Below are positions 7,740-18,094 of a DNA stretch of 64,000 nucleotides, in pieces. The translations under genes and the position numbers were made by a program. The notes below the pieces were generated by a model. It worked only from the letters and a program-made list of their open reading frames with translations, ran no database searches and was not told where the DNA came from. Source of the stretch: Atriophallophorus winterbourni (Eukaryota; Platyhelminthes; Trematoda; Plagiorchiida; Microphallidae). The stretch is taken from NCBI GenBank assembly GCA_013407085.1, contig JACCGJ010002824.1, forward strand, positions 1-64,000, read 5' to 3'. Position 1 is the first letter of the stretch. Every line of letters starts with the position of its first letter.

Positions 7740-10708
7740 CGAGACACCGTCGCCACAGTTATATACGGAAATTCATGTAGTATCCGAAATAAGTGGTCTG
7801 AACTCTCCATCCTAGCGCATGAGTTACGACCGAATTTAATAGCACTGTCCAAAACCTGGCTATCTGCAACTGATCATATTCCTGACACAATTTGTAGCAG
7901 TTATTCTGTGGTCAGATGTAATAGACCGGGTGAACTCAACGGGGGTGGCGTTGCTATCTTTCTCAGACTAGATCTTCGAAATTCAGAATCGAGCGTTAGG
8001 CTTAGCACGCACAACGTCCAACTTAGCACATGTATCGTTCAATCATACAAGCAATCAATGGTAATAGCATGCGCTTATATGAGCCCCCAAACAGGACCTC
8101 AGGACTTGCAAAATTTGCTTGGCAATCGCAGTTTGCTGCACACACTTGGGTCCCAGGTTGTTATAGTTGGCGATTTTAACCTACCACATATATTTTGGCT
8201 GAACCAGTGCTGTTCATCTGATAAGATGCCTGAGGACTTCATCGAATGGACTCACATGCATACCATGAGTCAACATGTAAATGAGCCCACAAGGTTCCGT
8301 CAGGCTGCTTACCTTCGATGCTGGATCTCGTTATCTCTTCAAGCGAAGAAATGGTTCGCCAGGTAGATTATCTCACTCCACTAGGAAAAAGTGATCACGT
8401 TGTGATCAGCTTCCAACTGGTACACAAGTATGACAAACCTCCTCCTAAACTGATGCGCAATTTCAAGCATGTAGACTGGGAAGTCGTCTCAGAGGAAGCT
8501 AAAAAGATCTTATCTCAATATGTAGGTGATGATATAGCAACAAACTGGCAGCTTATACACCACTGTCTGTCTACCTTGCAAGATAGGTTTGCACCGTTGG
8601 TGCACGTCAAGCAACGCAAGAAGTCACAGTGGTGGACACCTGCGATGCGACGAAGGATTAGAATGAGGGTCCGTGCCTGGAAAAGTTACAAAGCTTCTCA
8701 GACACAACGGTCCTGGACAAGGTATAAAATGGTCAGAAATAAGGCTGTGGGAATCTAACGCAAGGCAAAACGTGACTTTGAATCACGGTTGGCACGCAAT
8801 ATAAAGCAGTGCCCAAAGCGTTACTATAGTTATGCCCAATCCAAAGGCAAAACGCGCGATTGGATTGGCAACCTTCAACAGGAAAACTGACCACAAATAG
8901 TCTAAGATTCAGAAAAGGCTTCGGCCTTTCTCAAACATTTCCAGTCTGTTCAGAGGCTTGATCGCCAAATAGATCCGCCTAACATGCCAGTCATCAAAAG
9001 GCCTGATATCGTTACTCCACTCAAGGAGTTATTTTTTACTGATGATGAGGTTAAACTTGCTTTTGCAGCAACTAAAACCCATCAATCTACTGGCCCAGAC
9101 GACATTCACCCTCAAATTATAAAGAACCTGGCGCCAATACTAGCAGAACGAGTGGGTAGTCTTTTTAACGCTTCCTTGCAACATGGATATATTCTGAGTA
9201 TTTGGAAGCTGGCTAATGTGATTCCGATACATAAAGGTGGCAGTCGATCTTCAGTTTGTAAGTACAGACCTGTAAGTCTTACTAGCATCTTATGTAAAAT
9301 CCTGGAGAAACTTATTAAGGATAGGATCTGTCGCCATCTAGTTGATCACTCGAAATACCGAAATACCTCCACGTGGTGCCAGCTGGGTGGGCTCGGTTCT
9401 CCGAGCTCAGCGAAAGGTTCGGCGGTGGTGTCTGAGGGTGTGGTGGGTTTTCGCCTGGCAAGCGTTCTCCCTATAAAAAGCCACAAAAATCCAATGATGA
9501 CATCACGACGCGGCGGATGTGACTCGCCGCTCCAAAAGTCACTGCCCCTTGTCCTATCCAAGGACATTGTATGGTGCACAGGCAAAAACTGAAGTCACCA
9601 ACCTATCAACGGGGTTATCGGGCTCCGAACTGGAAATTCCCAGAAAAGGGCGTATGAACCGCTTCGTCGGTCACCGGCCACCAATAGGTGCGAACCTCTC
9701 TCGCTCCACTGCCTTGTGGGTAAAGGCTCGGGGTGGGACCCCCTAAACGAAATCTCCCCTACTTCGGTGTAGGCAACCGGGTAGTATCATGCCTACGTTC
9801 AACGATGCCGATGACAACGCTTTGTACATCTCATTGTATTATGTTGAACGGCACTATATCTGGCTCAATATATATATATATATATATATATTCACCGTTG
9901 CTGACGCTGCACGGACCGTCGTGCCTTACAAACCTTTTATGTTTTCTCAACAAGGTCACCATGAGGCTAGATAAAGGCCAACATGTTGAAGACTTTTACT
10001 TGGGCTTTTGCAAGGCCTTTGATTCGGTAAACCACAGACTGCTTGCAACCAAACTTGGCAATATGGGTATCGGTGGTCTTCTGAAGAAATTGATAATAGG
10101 CTTCTTAAGCAATAGGTTCTTTCGTGTCAGGATAGGCAGTATGTATTCGTCGAAAGTAAAAGTTGTTAGTGGAGTCCCACAGGGTTCCGTACTCGGACCG
10201 CTACTTTTCCTCATTTTCATCGATGATTTGGCAGCGTCGCTTAAGTGTCCCTGCTATATTTTTGCCTATGATGTCAAGATTATCGTATAACTGGATGAAC
10301 AGGATCTTCTTGAGGACATAGAAAAGGTCATCAAGTGGTCTGCTACATGGGATCTACCAGTAAACTTCACTAAAAGCTATCTCTTGTCTAACGTCATTAA
10401 GAAGCAAGGTTGCTGGACCAGATGATATACTTGAGATAAATGGGGTTCCGAAATTTCGTGACTTAGGTATAGAGGTTTCAGTGGACTTTAAATGGGCTGA
10501 TCAATGTGCAGCTGCTGCAAAACGCGCTAGGAGCGAGCTTTTTCGCCTTCGATCAGTTTTATCCTGCAGGTCCCCAGAGGTTTTCATACCATTATACAAA
10601 ACGGTCATGAGACTACATCTGGAGTATTGCGTTCAAGTATGGTCACCTTATTTGGAAAAAGATATTGCCAAGCTTCTTCTTCTTCTGAATCGAAAGCAGA
10701 GGGGATAA
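7740..10708 (+). mobile_element. CR1-like LINE, degenerate endonuclease-RT ORF2
   Basis: Plus-strand ORF2 remnant. The apurinic endonuclease begins with YGNSCSIRNKWSEL (about 7765) and contains GGGVAIFL and VIVGDFNLPHIFW (about 8160). LGKSDHVV follows after a frame change near 8310. The ETWL box reads SKTWL, so the catalytic Glu is Lys. RT begins at 8984 with TGPDDIHPQIIKNLAP and KYRPVSLTSILCK. It is cut by an insertion at about 9350-9900 and resumes as SCLTNLLCFLNK, KAFDSVNHR, GVPQGSVLGPLLF. The catalytic box reads YIFAYDVK instead of FADDVK. The copy fades out at 10708 after HLEYCVQVWSPYLEKDI. It has many stops and frameshifts and is dead. Confidence 0.88.
9350..9900 (+). repeat. Unclassified insertion inside the CR1-like LINE, (TA)n-terminated
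   Basis: RT coding is interrupted between ICRHLVDHS (about 9350) and the SCLTNLLCF block (about 9925). The roughly 550-bp insert is GC-richer than its host and encodes nothing I recognise. It ends in (TA)n at about 9870-9890. It has short internal motifs (CGAAATACCGAAATACCTCC at the left) and no clear terminal repeats. The (TA)n end suggests a retroposon with a microsatellite tail, but no target-site duplication could be defined. The family is unknown. Confidence 0.5.
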
Positions 10709-10724
10709 AATTACGTTTAAGCTT

Positions 10725-12865
10725 CATCACAGTAATAGATATGGGTGACTTCTACTGACAAGGCAAACCCTGAGAGTAGAGGAACACCACTATATCACTC
10801 CGGGGATCAAGTCCATCCGTCTCAACAAATGCTGATCCAACGCGCTTTTAAATAGCTGTTCAGATGGTAGAGACAGGAGCCCTTTCGGTAGTGAGTTCCA
10901 AGTGTTTACCACCCGCGTGGATAGCGTGCTCGCATTACTCAGCTTCAGCCTTCTAGGCTTCTGCAACTTAAAGTCATGTCCTCGAGTCCTCGACTCGCCT
11001 ACTAATCGGAAGTACTAGAGAAACTCGTCTCCATATTGACCGAGAAGAATACGGCGTGTCAGGAGCAGGTCAAATCTTTCCCTTCAAAGTTCTAGGGGGT
11101 AGAGTTTCAGTAAGCTACTCCTATCCTCGTACGCGAGTTGGCGCATTCCACAAACCATCTTAGTGCACCTCCTTTGTACCCTCTCCAAGGAATCACATTC
11201 GCCTTTAGACTGAGGGAATGCAACAGGTAGCCCATATTCCAACAGAGGCAAATGTACGCTGAGAAAAGTGTCTGGAACATTTGCGGGGTAATGAACGCAA
11301 ATGAATGCCGAATCGCCCAAAGCATCCTGGTAGCGCTGCTTATTCTCCAACAAGTGTCAGCCTTCGACTTCAAGGAATCCATAACCAGTCTTTTTCGACC
11401 GTCACCGCTCTAATAGACTTACCTCCAATAAAGTATTCATTACCAGTGTCATCGGAGTTTATGCGCATGACTACTGTCTTGTCCTCATTGATAGGCAGTG
11501 ACCAGCGATATGTCCAATTGACTAAGCCATCAACTGCTTGTTGCAGTTGCTTGTGGCCATCGCAGGAACTGACAGAGGCCCACAGTTTCAGATCATCCGC
11601 GAATAAAAGACAATAGGTCGCCTATTGCGTCCGGAATATCATTCACGAAAATTTTGAATAACAATGGGCCAAGGACAGATCCCTGCGGCACTTCAGAGCC
11701 TGCTATCATCTCTGAAGACAAAACTCCATTCACTTCTACACGGTTTGACCGCCCTGAGATGAATGCCTCGATCCATTTAAGCAGATAACCTTGAAACCCC
11801 AAACCCTCCAGCTTGACGAGCAATCGGCGGTGAGGCACGTGGTCGAACGCCTTATTGAAGCCGATAAAAATGACATCGACCGCTTGACCAGAATCAGTCA
11901 AAGCACACCAACTTTCTCGCGCCAGGAGCAGATTGTATGTATGTCTGTATGTATGAAAGCACAAGCCTGATCCAGGAAAGTGCCGCACAGTCAGAGACTG
12001 CACGTGGGCTGAGATACTGTCAGGTTGCCCAGGCCTAGACAGATATGAGGGGGAAATAGAAATAGAAATGGAAGTGAGACTCCAGCGTGTACTCGCATGC
12101 AGCTCACTACCGTTGGCCAATCAATTTAGCACGATGTTAGCCGCACAGCACAGAAATGCTGCACGATTGCACATCCGTGCAACCCAGGAGCAGATTACTC
12201 ACGCATGAGCGATTTTTGGTGAATCCATGTTGTTTGTGGACACCAACGCCCACACTCCAAAACAAAGTGCTCTATTTTGCTTTTGATCAGCTTCTCTAAA
12301 ATTTTACCGATCACAGAAGTCAATGTGACCGGCCTATAATTAGCGGGACTACTAGGGTCCCAACTCTTAAACATAGGTTTAATAATACCCTGTTTCCATT
12401 CTTGTGGCAAGACCCTAATGTTACAGATTTTGTAAACAACCTGACCAGCGGAACGCACAACACTTCTAATAGTGCTCGTAAAACCATCGGATGAATACCG
12501 TCGGGTCCTGGCGCGGATTGTGTCTAACTGTTCCAACAGGAGTCTAACAGTCTCTACATCTACATCGAGATCAGACAGGACCTCACTAGTATTAGAGACA
12601 GAAGGGGGATCACTGTCTTCCACACTGTACACGGAGGCATATTGCTTAGCCATGGCTTCAGCTTTCAAACCATCCTCAGTAATGTCTACACCATTAGTAT
12701 CTATCAAATTAGGAATATAGGGCGACGCCTTTGTGAGGCGACGAATGTATGCGAATAGCCTTTTGGTACACAAGTAGACTCGTCAAAGAATCGCTGCTCT
12801 TACAAGATACGTTTTCTGCGTTTTAATACCGTGCAAAGGTTTCTAGCTTGCCGATAATTGGTAAA
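10725..12865 (-). mobile_element. Second CR1/jockey-like LINE, RT ORF remnant
   Basis: Minus-strand LINE distinct from its neighbours. From about 12865: NYRQARNL, then the RT N-terminus (KQGIIKPMFKSWDPSSPANY and RPVTLTSVIGKILEKL). After the nested SINE it gives FNKAFDHVPHRRLLVKLEGL and VPQGSVLGPLLFKIFVNDI (about 11700). Near 11150-11380 is LERVQRRCTKMVCGM. The 3' end near 10780-10960 gives STRVVNTWNSLPKGLLSLPS and LDQHLLRRMD before a stop. The catalytic FADD block lies in a broken frame (LLSFIRG, 11593-11620). It is 5'-truncated with no endonuclease, and converges on the plus-strand LINE ending at 10708. Confidence 0.85.
11935..12183 (-). mobile_element. SINE A, full copy with perfect 13-bp TSD
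   Basis: A 249-bp insertion inside a LINE RT, flanked by identical CCAGGAGCAGATT (11922-11934 and 12184-12196). On the minus strand it starts GTTGCACGGATGTGC and carries an A-box-like TGGCCAACGG near 12115. It ends with (ATAC)n at 11935-11954. A precise TSD, a fixed head and a simple-repeat tail are the marks of a LINE-mobilised SINE. The B box is not obvious, so the Pol III origin (tRNA, 5S or other) is unresolved. Confidence 0.9.
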
Positions 12866-12954
12866 CGTTATCTCCACTACCAATTTTGGCTAGGCTGAAA
12901 AGGGGTGTAGCATTGAAATAAAAAGTCTATCTAACTACTTTTAATTTAGATAAT

Positions 12955-13415
12955 GCGTCAGTGACCTAGTGGTGTATTGGTCATGTGCTTCGCATGAGTG
13001 TCCTGAGGTCGCAGGTTCGAGTCTCGGTGGCGGAATTATTTTCTGAAAATTATTCGTCATCGAATTGAAGACACATCATTTTTTTCCAAATAGGATTTTC
13101 TAACTTTTATCTCTCTTATCTTAATTTTGATTTCTTCCAAAGCAATCTCCCTCTCCCATTTTATCCACTCCCTTGATTTTCTTTTCATTTCCATTTCGTT
13201 GAGTTTTGCATCTGCTGGTTCAGCGGAACGGTGCACGAATAGTTGCAGAGATTGAGAAAAGGAACTGTGGGACGAATCATTAGTGAGAATGTCATTAGGA
13301 AACGTATCAAAAAATGGATCCAGCTCATCAGAGCTGGAACTTTCCTTGAGCACTGCACCCGCTATTACTTGTAGTTTGTTAGTAGGCATTTATTTTATTT
13401 ATTTATTTATTTTTA
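12955..13415 (+). mobile_element. SINE C: tRNA-like head, (ATTT)n tail
   Basis: The head at about 12957-13035 resembles a tRNA. It has a D-arm (GACC ... GGTC, 12971-12990) with A-box-like TAGTGGTGTATTGG, and a B-box GGTTCGAGTCTC at about 13014-13025, followed by GGTGGCGG. The T stem is partly mispaired, so it is tRNA-derived and not a working tRNA. A 350-bp body follows, then (ATTT)n at about 13390-13415, the same kind of tail as the LINE-U family (for example 37265 and 47340). The body carries a 110-codon open frame on the minus strand (13057-13389), described separately. Confidence 0.6.
13057..13389 (-). CDS. Antisense open frame of 110 codons in SINE C body (uncertain gene)
   Basis: A frame with an ATG start on the minus strand. 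It encodes an acidic/serine-rich N-terminus (KESSSSDELDPFFDTFPND), a short LQLFVHRSAEP segment, and a highly charged, probably helical C-terminus (KMKRKSREWIKWEREIALEE-type, then KIKIREIKVRKSYLEK). The inverted copy at 13471-13560 encodes a related C-terminus (EIEIRDIEDRQRYLEEM) with mostly conservative changes. I recognise no family. It may be a chance frame in a repeat, or a coding region captured by the SINE. Confidence 0.3.
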   Translation of the reverse strand: MPTNKLQVIAGAVLKESSSSDELDPFFDTFPNDILTNDSSHSSFSQSLQLFVHRSAEPADAKLNEMEMKRKSREWIKWEREIALEEIKIKIREIKVRKSYLEKNDVSSIR

Positions 13416-13470
13416 TTAACAATTATCAGCCAGTGGTTTGTTTGAACTTCTGTCGCTTTGGACAAAATTG

Positions 13471-13625
13471 AAATTGAGATAAGGGATATAGAAGATAGAC
13501 AACGCTATTTGGAAGAAATGATGTGTCTTAAATACAATGACGAATTATTTACAGAAAATAATTTCGCCACCGGGACTCGAACCTGGACCTCACGACTGCA
13601 AGGGTAGTGTCGTCTATCAAGAAGA
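13471..13625 (-). mobile_element. SINE C, truncated inverted copy
   Basis: Reverse complement of the SINE C head and proximal body. Read on the minus strand from 13625 it has a tRNA-like B box (GGTTCGAGTCCCGG) with a better T stem than the copy at 12955. GGTGGCGAAATTATTTTCTG follows, and then the start of the body to about 13471. The distal body and tail are absent. With 12955-13415 it forms an inverted pair with arms of about 140-150 bp. Confidence 0.6.
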
Positions 13626-13639
13626 AGAAGAAGAACTTC

Positions 13640-13742
13640 TACCCCGAAAATTGCCAGTCAGTGGCGTTTTTCCAGCTTGAAGGTGTTCAACGCCTAGCTA
13701 CTCGTATGACTGTGGGGCAGATTCACCGGATAATTTTGTAAT
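13640..13742 (+). mobile_element. CR1-like LINE fragment
   Basis: About 100 bp on the plus strand translating as NFYPENCQSVAFFQLEGVQ and then RLATRMTVGQ. It matches the LEGVQRLATRM segment of LINE RTs in this window (for example 16900-16960 on the minus strand). It is an isolated scrap. Confidence 0.55.
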
Positions 13743-13844
13743 GAATTTAAGGAAAAATATTAATAGAGAATAATTTGAATATAAGCAGCGTAAATGTAAT
13801 AGCTCAGGTGGGATCACGTATCAAATTCGCGCGGCCCGCGACCT

Positions 13845-14412
13845 TCAGTTCAGTTCAGTTCAGTGAGCACCGGACGATATGTGGCAGAGTCGCCAATCGA
13901 GCGTCCAGAATACTTCCGGTGGTAAGCCAAAAGAGCGTCCACCACTTCGAATAGTAGGTTCAATATTCTTCTGGTATGACTTTGGCTGGAATGCAACAGA
14001 AAAACTCCCTCACCCAATAAGTGAGGAGAGACATTAGCGCGTTCAGTTCAGTTCAGTTTGCACAGGACAGTATGTGGCTAACGAGCCAATCGAGCGTCCA
14101 GAATTTCTTTCGGTGGAAAGCTGCAGAGAAGCAACCACCACTGCCAAAGCGTTTTTTCTTATTGTGATTTGGATATCCTCGACGATCGCGCCGCCAAGGG
14201 ATAAGCCAATCGAGCGTCCAGAATTTCCGTCTGTGGAAAGCTTCAAAGGAGCGCCCACCACTGCCAAAGTTGGTTCATTTTCCTCTGGTATTCTCGTCGT
14301 ATGCGAAGGTACGTCCGATGTTTTCCAAGCCGTCCTTTGGTCCCAGAATTTGTAGCTGCGACTGAGAAAAACGGAAAGGGTTTCTCTTCACCAAGCCGGT
14401 GAGAGGTTAGCT
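13845..14412 (-). repeat. SINE B modules, tandem, with (TGAAC)n tails
   Basis: Three copies of a core (GCCAATCGAGCGTCCAGAAT at about 13893, 14080 and 14204). Two (GTTCA)n tracts lie at 13846-13865 and 14041-14057. On the minus strand each unit ends in (TGAAC)n. The minus-strand start, near 14412, is a near-palindromic hairpin (CTCACC ... GGTGA type). The same module sits at 17733-18090, 20527-20720 and 22124-22340. No coding potential. I treat it as a SINE-like family; a promoter was not identified. Confidence 0.65.
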
Positions 14413-14553
14413 ATGGAAAATTGGTGCGTACATTTAAAACATGACATTTAAAACGAGGCATTATATAACAGGATTTTTTTAAATTGTGGTCAAGACCATA
14501 TAATTTCAAAATGAACAAAAATGGACAATTCTGACAACAGACAACAGGCATAT

Positions 14554-16512
14554 TCACGGGAAAAAGTCTGGGAAAAGCCCAAGCCACAAGGCATCTAAAC
14601 CCCTTTTGAATGCACCTATTGATGTGCAAGCTATTAGTTCCTCAGGCAGCTTGTTCCAGAAGCTTACCACTCTTTCACTGAAAAAGTGTTGCCTAAGATT
14701 CAGACGGCTGTGGTTTTTCGCGAGCTTCAATGTATGTCCTCTAGTTGAGGGGTTGATCGCTCGAGAGAACAGGATTTGACAGCCCTCGTCGCCTAAGCCT
14801 TTCAGGATTTTGAAAGTTTCTATGAGGTCACCCCGTAGACGCCGACGCCGAAGGGAGAAGAGACCTAAAGAAATTAGACGTTCTTCGTAGGGTTTCCCAA
14901 ACATACCTTCAACCATTTTGGTAGCCAGTCGTTGGACTCTTTCTAATAGTAATATGTCCTTTTGAAAGAAGGGGCTCCAGGCTTGCACGCAGTATTCTAA
15001 ATGCGGCCTGACAATCGCCGTATATAAAGGGATAAACACTTCCGGCGTTCTACATGTCAGAACGGATTTAAGCCTAAAGAGTTCTCCTCTAGCTCGTTGT
15101 GCAGCGGTGGCACACTGCGCAGCCCATTTGAAGTCCGCTGTTACGACTATACCCAAATCCTTAATCCTCTGAATAGATTGAAAGTCGATCCTACCGTTAT
15201 TCGCAGTTACTGTAATTCTGTCGACTGCTGCAGACAACAGATGACATTTACTATAGTTCAGAGGAAGATCCCAATCCTGCGACCATTTAATGACCTTTTC
15301 AATATCTCTCAACAAATCACCGTGATCACTGGATCCGGTGAATTTGACATCATCAGCAAACATGTAGCAGGGACATGACAACTGCGATGCCAGATCATCG
15401 ATGAAGATCAGAAAAAGTATTGGGCCTAATACTGAACCTTGTGGGACCCCACTGGTAACTGTTGCGAATTCAGAGGTAGTATCGCCTACACGGACCTGGA
15501 AGGATCTATCACGAAGAAAACTGGTTATCCAGTCGTGAAGCTTACCAGATATGCCTTTGGCCGAGAGCTTCATCCCTAGGAACCTGTGACTAACCGAGTC
15601 GAACGCCTTACTAAAGTCTAAGTAAAAGACCTCTACCCGTCCGCCTTCATCCAGTGTCTTAGAAACTCGATCTAAAAAGCATAAAAGATTTGAGAGACAC
15701 GACCTTCCTTTAAGAAAGCCATGTTGAACCGTGCTTAATGATGAATTGTGCACGAGGTGGCTGCACAATCGATCCCTGATAAGTCTCTCCAAGGTTTTAC
15801 ATAAAACACTAGTCAAGCTTACCGGTCGGAAATTCTTAACTATGTTTGCGCAACCTCCCTTTGGAATGGGTACGACAATGGCTTTCTTCCAGTCATCTGG
15901 TAGGATGCCTTTGCAGAACGATTCGTTATATAACTCACATAGAGGCCCTGCTAGTACCGTAGATATTTCCTTTACAATTTTAGGATGCACATCGTCAGGT
16001 CCGGCGGATTTATTTCCGTCTAGATTCTTTAGGACACGTGCGACATCATCCGTGCAAAAAACTACTTCGCTTAGTGAGGCACCCATTTCCGTATTAAGAG
16101 TTGGGACTGAGTGAATCGCATCCCCGCCATCCATTCTATGTACGCTTCGAAAATAATCCAGCAAAGCTGCTGCCTTTTCGGGGTCAGAATTGGCTTTCTG
16201 GCCATTGTCTAATATTAGGGTACCTATGTGCTCCCTTGTCTTACCCTTAGACTGAACATAACTATAATACTTCTTAGGGTACTTTTTAGCAGACTTCGCC
16301 AGGTAAGTTTCGTAGCATCGCTTAAGCTTCCGTTGTAGCTTTACTGTGTTGTTCCTCGAAGCCTTATAGCACGACCAATTTCTATAGATTGGCAAGGCTG
16401 TGTATCTCCGCCAGTGTCTGCCGCGCCTAATAATGTTGCGTCGCACCGCAGGAGTCCACCAAGGTGGCTTGTTCTTTAGCCGTAAAGGTTGGAAAGGAGA
16501 GAGATTAGCGCG
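14554..16512 (-). mobile_element. CR1-like LINE (copy LA), long open RT frame
   Basis: A minus-strand open frame of about 650 codons with no internal stop. It begins in the endonuclease-RT linker (PPWWTPAVRRNI, codons 25-36). It holds the whole RT: SAGPDDVHPKIVKE (177-190), FRPVSLTSVLCKTLERLIRD, QHGFLKGRSCLSNLL, YLDFSKAFDSVSHRF (305-319), GVPQGSVLGPILFLIF (363-378) and catalytic FADD (393-396). The C-terminal region includes LERVQRLATKM and ERVVSFWNKLPEEL. The RT is intact but the endonuclease is missing, so this is a recent 5'-truncated copy. Its upstream edge (about 16512) abuts the 3' end of the next LINE. Confidence 0.9.
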
Positions 16513-16544
16513 TTCCAACGACAAATTGAAGAACAACTATAAAA

Positions 16545-17733
16545 TTAGGTATAAAAATTGGGAAACACAGAGCGCCAGATCGAGTCTAGTCTATCTTTGA
16601 AGGATGTTACTGAAGTAGAACAAACTACCTTTCCGGGCAGACAGTTCCAATGATTCACTACCCTTTCGCTAAAGAAGTGCTTACGTGCATTAGACCTGAC
16701 ATGTTGCTTTGCCAGTTTCAGCGAATGGCCTCGAGTACCTAACACTAGCGCAAGAGCATACATATCAGCCGGATCAATAGAACTAAAGCCTCTAACGATT
16801 TTAAAGGTCTCGATCAGATCCCCACGTAGTCGCCTTCTTTTTAGCGAGAAGAGATCTAGACTCAACAGTCGTTGTTCATACGACTTCCCAGATTGCCCTT
16901 TAATCATACGAGTAGCTAGGCGCTGAACACCTTCAAGCGCGGCAATGTTCTTTGCCAAGTAATGAGACCAAGCTTGAACGCAATACTCGAGATGAGGTCT
17001 CACTACCGCTTTATACAATGGGATGAAAACCTCCGGGGACCTGCAGGATAAAACTGATCGGAGGCGAAAGAGCTGGTTCCTAGCGCGTTGTGCAGCAGCT
17101 GCACATTGATCAGCCCATTTAAAGTCCGCTGAAACCGCAATACCTGAGTCCCGGACTTTTGATACCCCAGTTATCTCCAGTATGTTATCAGGTCCAGCAA
17201 CCTGCAGCTTCGTTGCAGCTTTGGACAGAAAATAGGTTTTGGAGAGGTTGACTGGTAGATCCCACGTGGAAGACTACTTGATGACCTTCTCTATATCCTC
17301 AAAAAGATCCTGTTCGTTCAGCGATCCGATAAACTTGACATCGTCTGCAAAAATATAGCAGGGACACTTAAGCGAGGATGCCAAATCATCGATGAAGATA
17401 AGAAAGAGTAGTGGGCCTAGTACTGAACCCTGCGGGACTCCACTAACAACTCCTGCTTTCGCGGAATACATATTGCCTATGCGAACGCGAAAATACCGAT
17501 TGCTCAAGAAGTTTGTGATCCAGTTCTTTAGAGGGCCATCGATACCTATTAGTCCAATCTTCATTGCAAGCAACCTGTGGTTTACCGAGTCAAAGGCTTT
17601 ACAGAAGTCCAAATAGAGAACTTCGACCTGGTGGCCTTTATCTAGCCTCCTAGTGACCTCATTAAGAAAACATAATAGGTTCGTTAGGCAAGACTTCCCT
17701 TTTAGAAAACCATGCTGAGCAGAGTTTAGCAAG
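16545..17733 (-). mobile_element. CR1-like LINE (copy LB), truncated RT
   Basis: The frame opens at 17732 with SAQHGFLKGKSCLTNLL and continues through KAFDSVNHR, GVPQGSVLGPLLFLIFIDDL and YIFADDVKF (about 17335-17365). VIK is followed by a TAG at 17274-17276 where related copies have Trp. The same frame resumes downstream to HLEYCVQAWSHYL, LEGVQRLATRM, ERVVNHWNCLPGK and the stop at 16545. A single nonsense codon separates the halves. The 5' truncation point is joined directly to the (TGAAC)n tail of a SINE B. Confidence 0.9.
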
Positions 17734-18090
17734 TTCAGTTCAGTTCAGTTCAGTTTGCACAGGACAGTATGTGGCTGACAAGCCAATCGAGCGTCCAGAA
17801 TTTCTTTCGGTGAAATGCTGCGGAGAAGCGCCCACTACTGCCAAAGGGTCAATACTTTTTCTCCGTGTGGAACCTCTGATGGTCGTAGGACTAGGAGAAT
17901 GTAGTTGGAGCAGCACCGCGCTATAATCGATGCACTGACAAAAGGTAATTTTCTTTCTTCTCTGTTTGCAATCTCTGATGATCGCGGTGCCAGGCGCTGA
18001 ACCGGATATTAGTAGGACAGCAACGCGCAATAATCAATGCTGGAAAAAAGAAAAGGCAGTTTCTTCTCACCAGCACGGTGAGAGGTCAGC
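17733..18090 (-). repeat. SINE B copy joined to LINE LB
   Basis: Read on the minus strand from about 18090: a CTCACC/GGTGAG near-palindrome, then a diverged body. The core with GGACGCTCGATTGGCTTG is near 17780-17800, followed by TGTGCAAACTGAACTGAAC and (TGAAC)n at 17733-17752. The LINE reading frame starts in the very next bases. The body shows an internal partial duplication (GATGGTCG/GATGATCG segments near 17880 and 17975). Confidence 0.65.
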
Positions 18091-18094
18091 TGAT

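Noticed and set aside
12957..13035. Functional tRNA gene
   Set aside because: The D-arm and B box are good, but the T stem has mismatches, the acceptor stem does not pair and the anticodon stem is weak.
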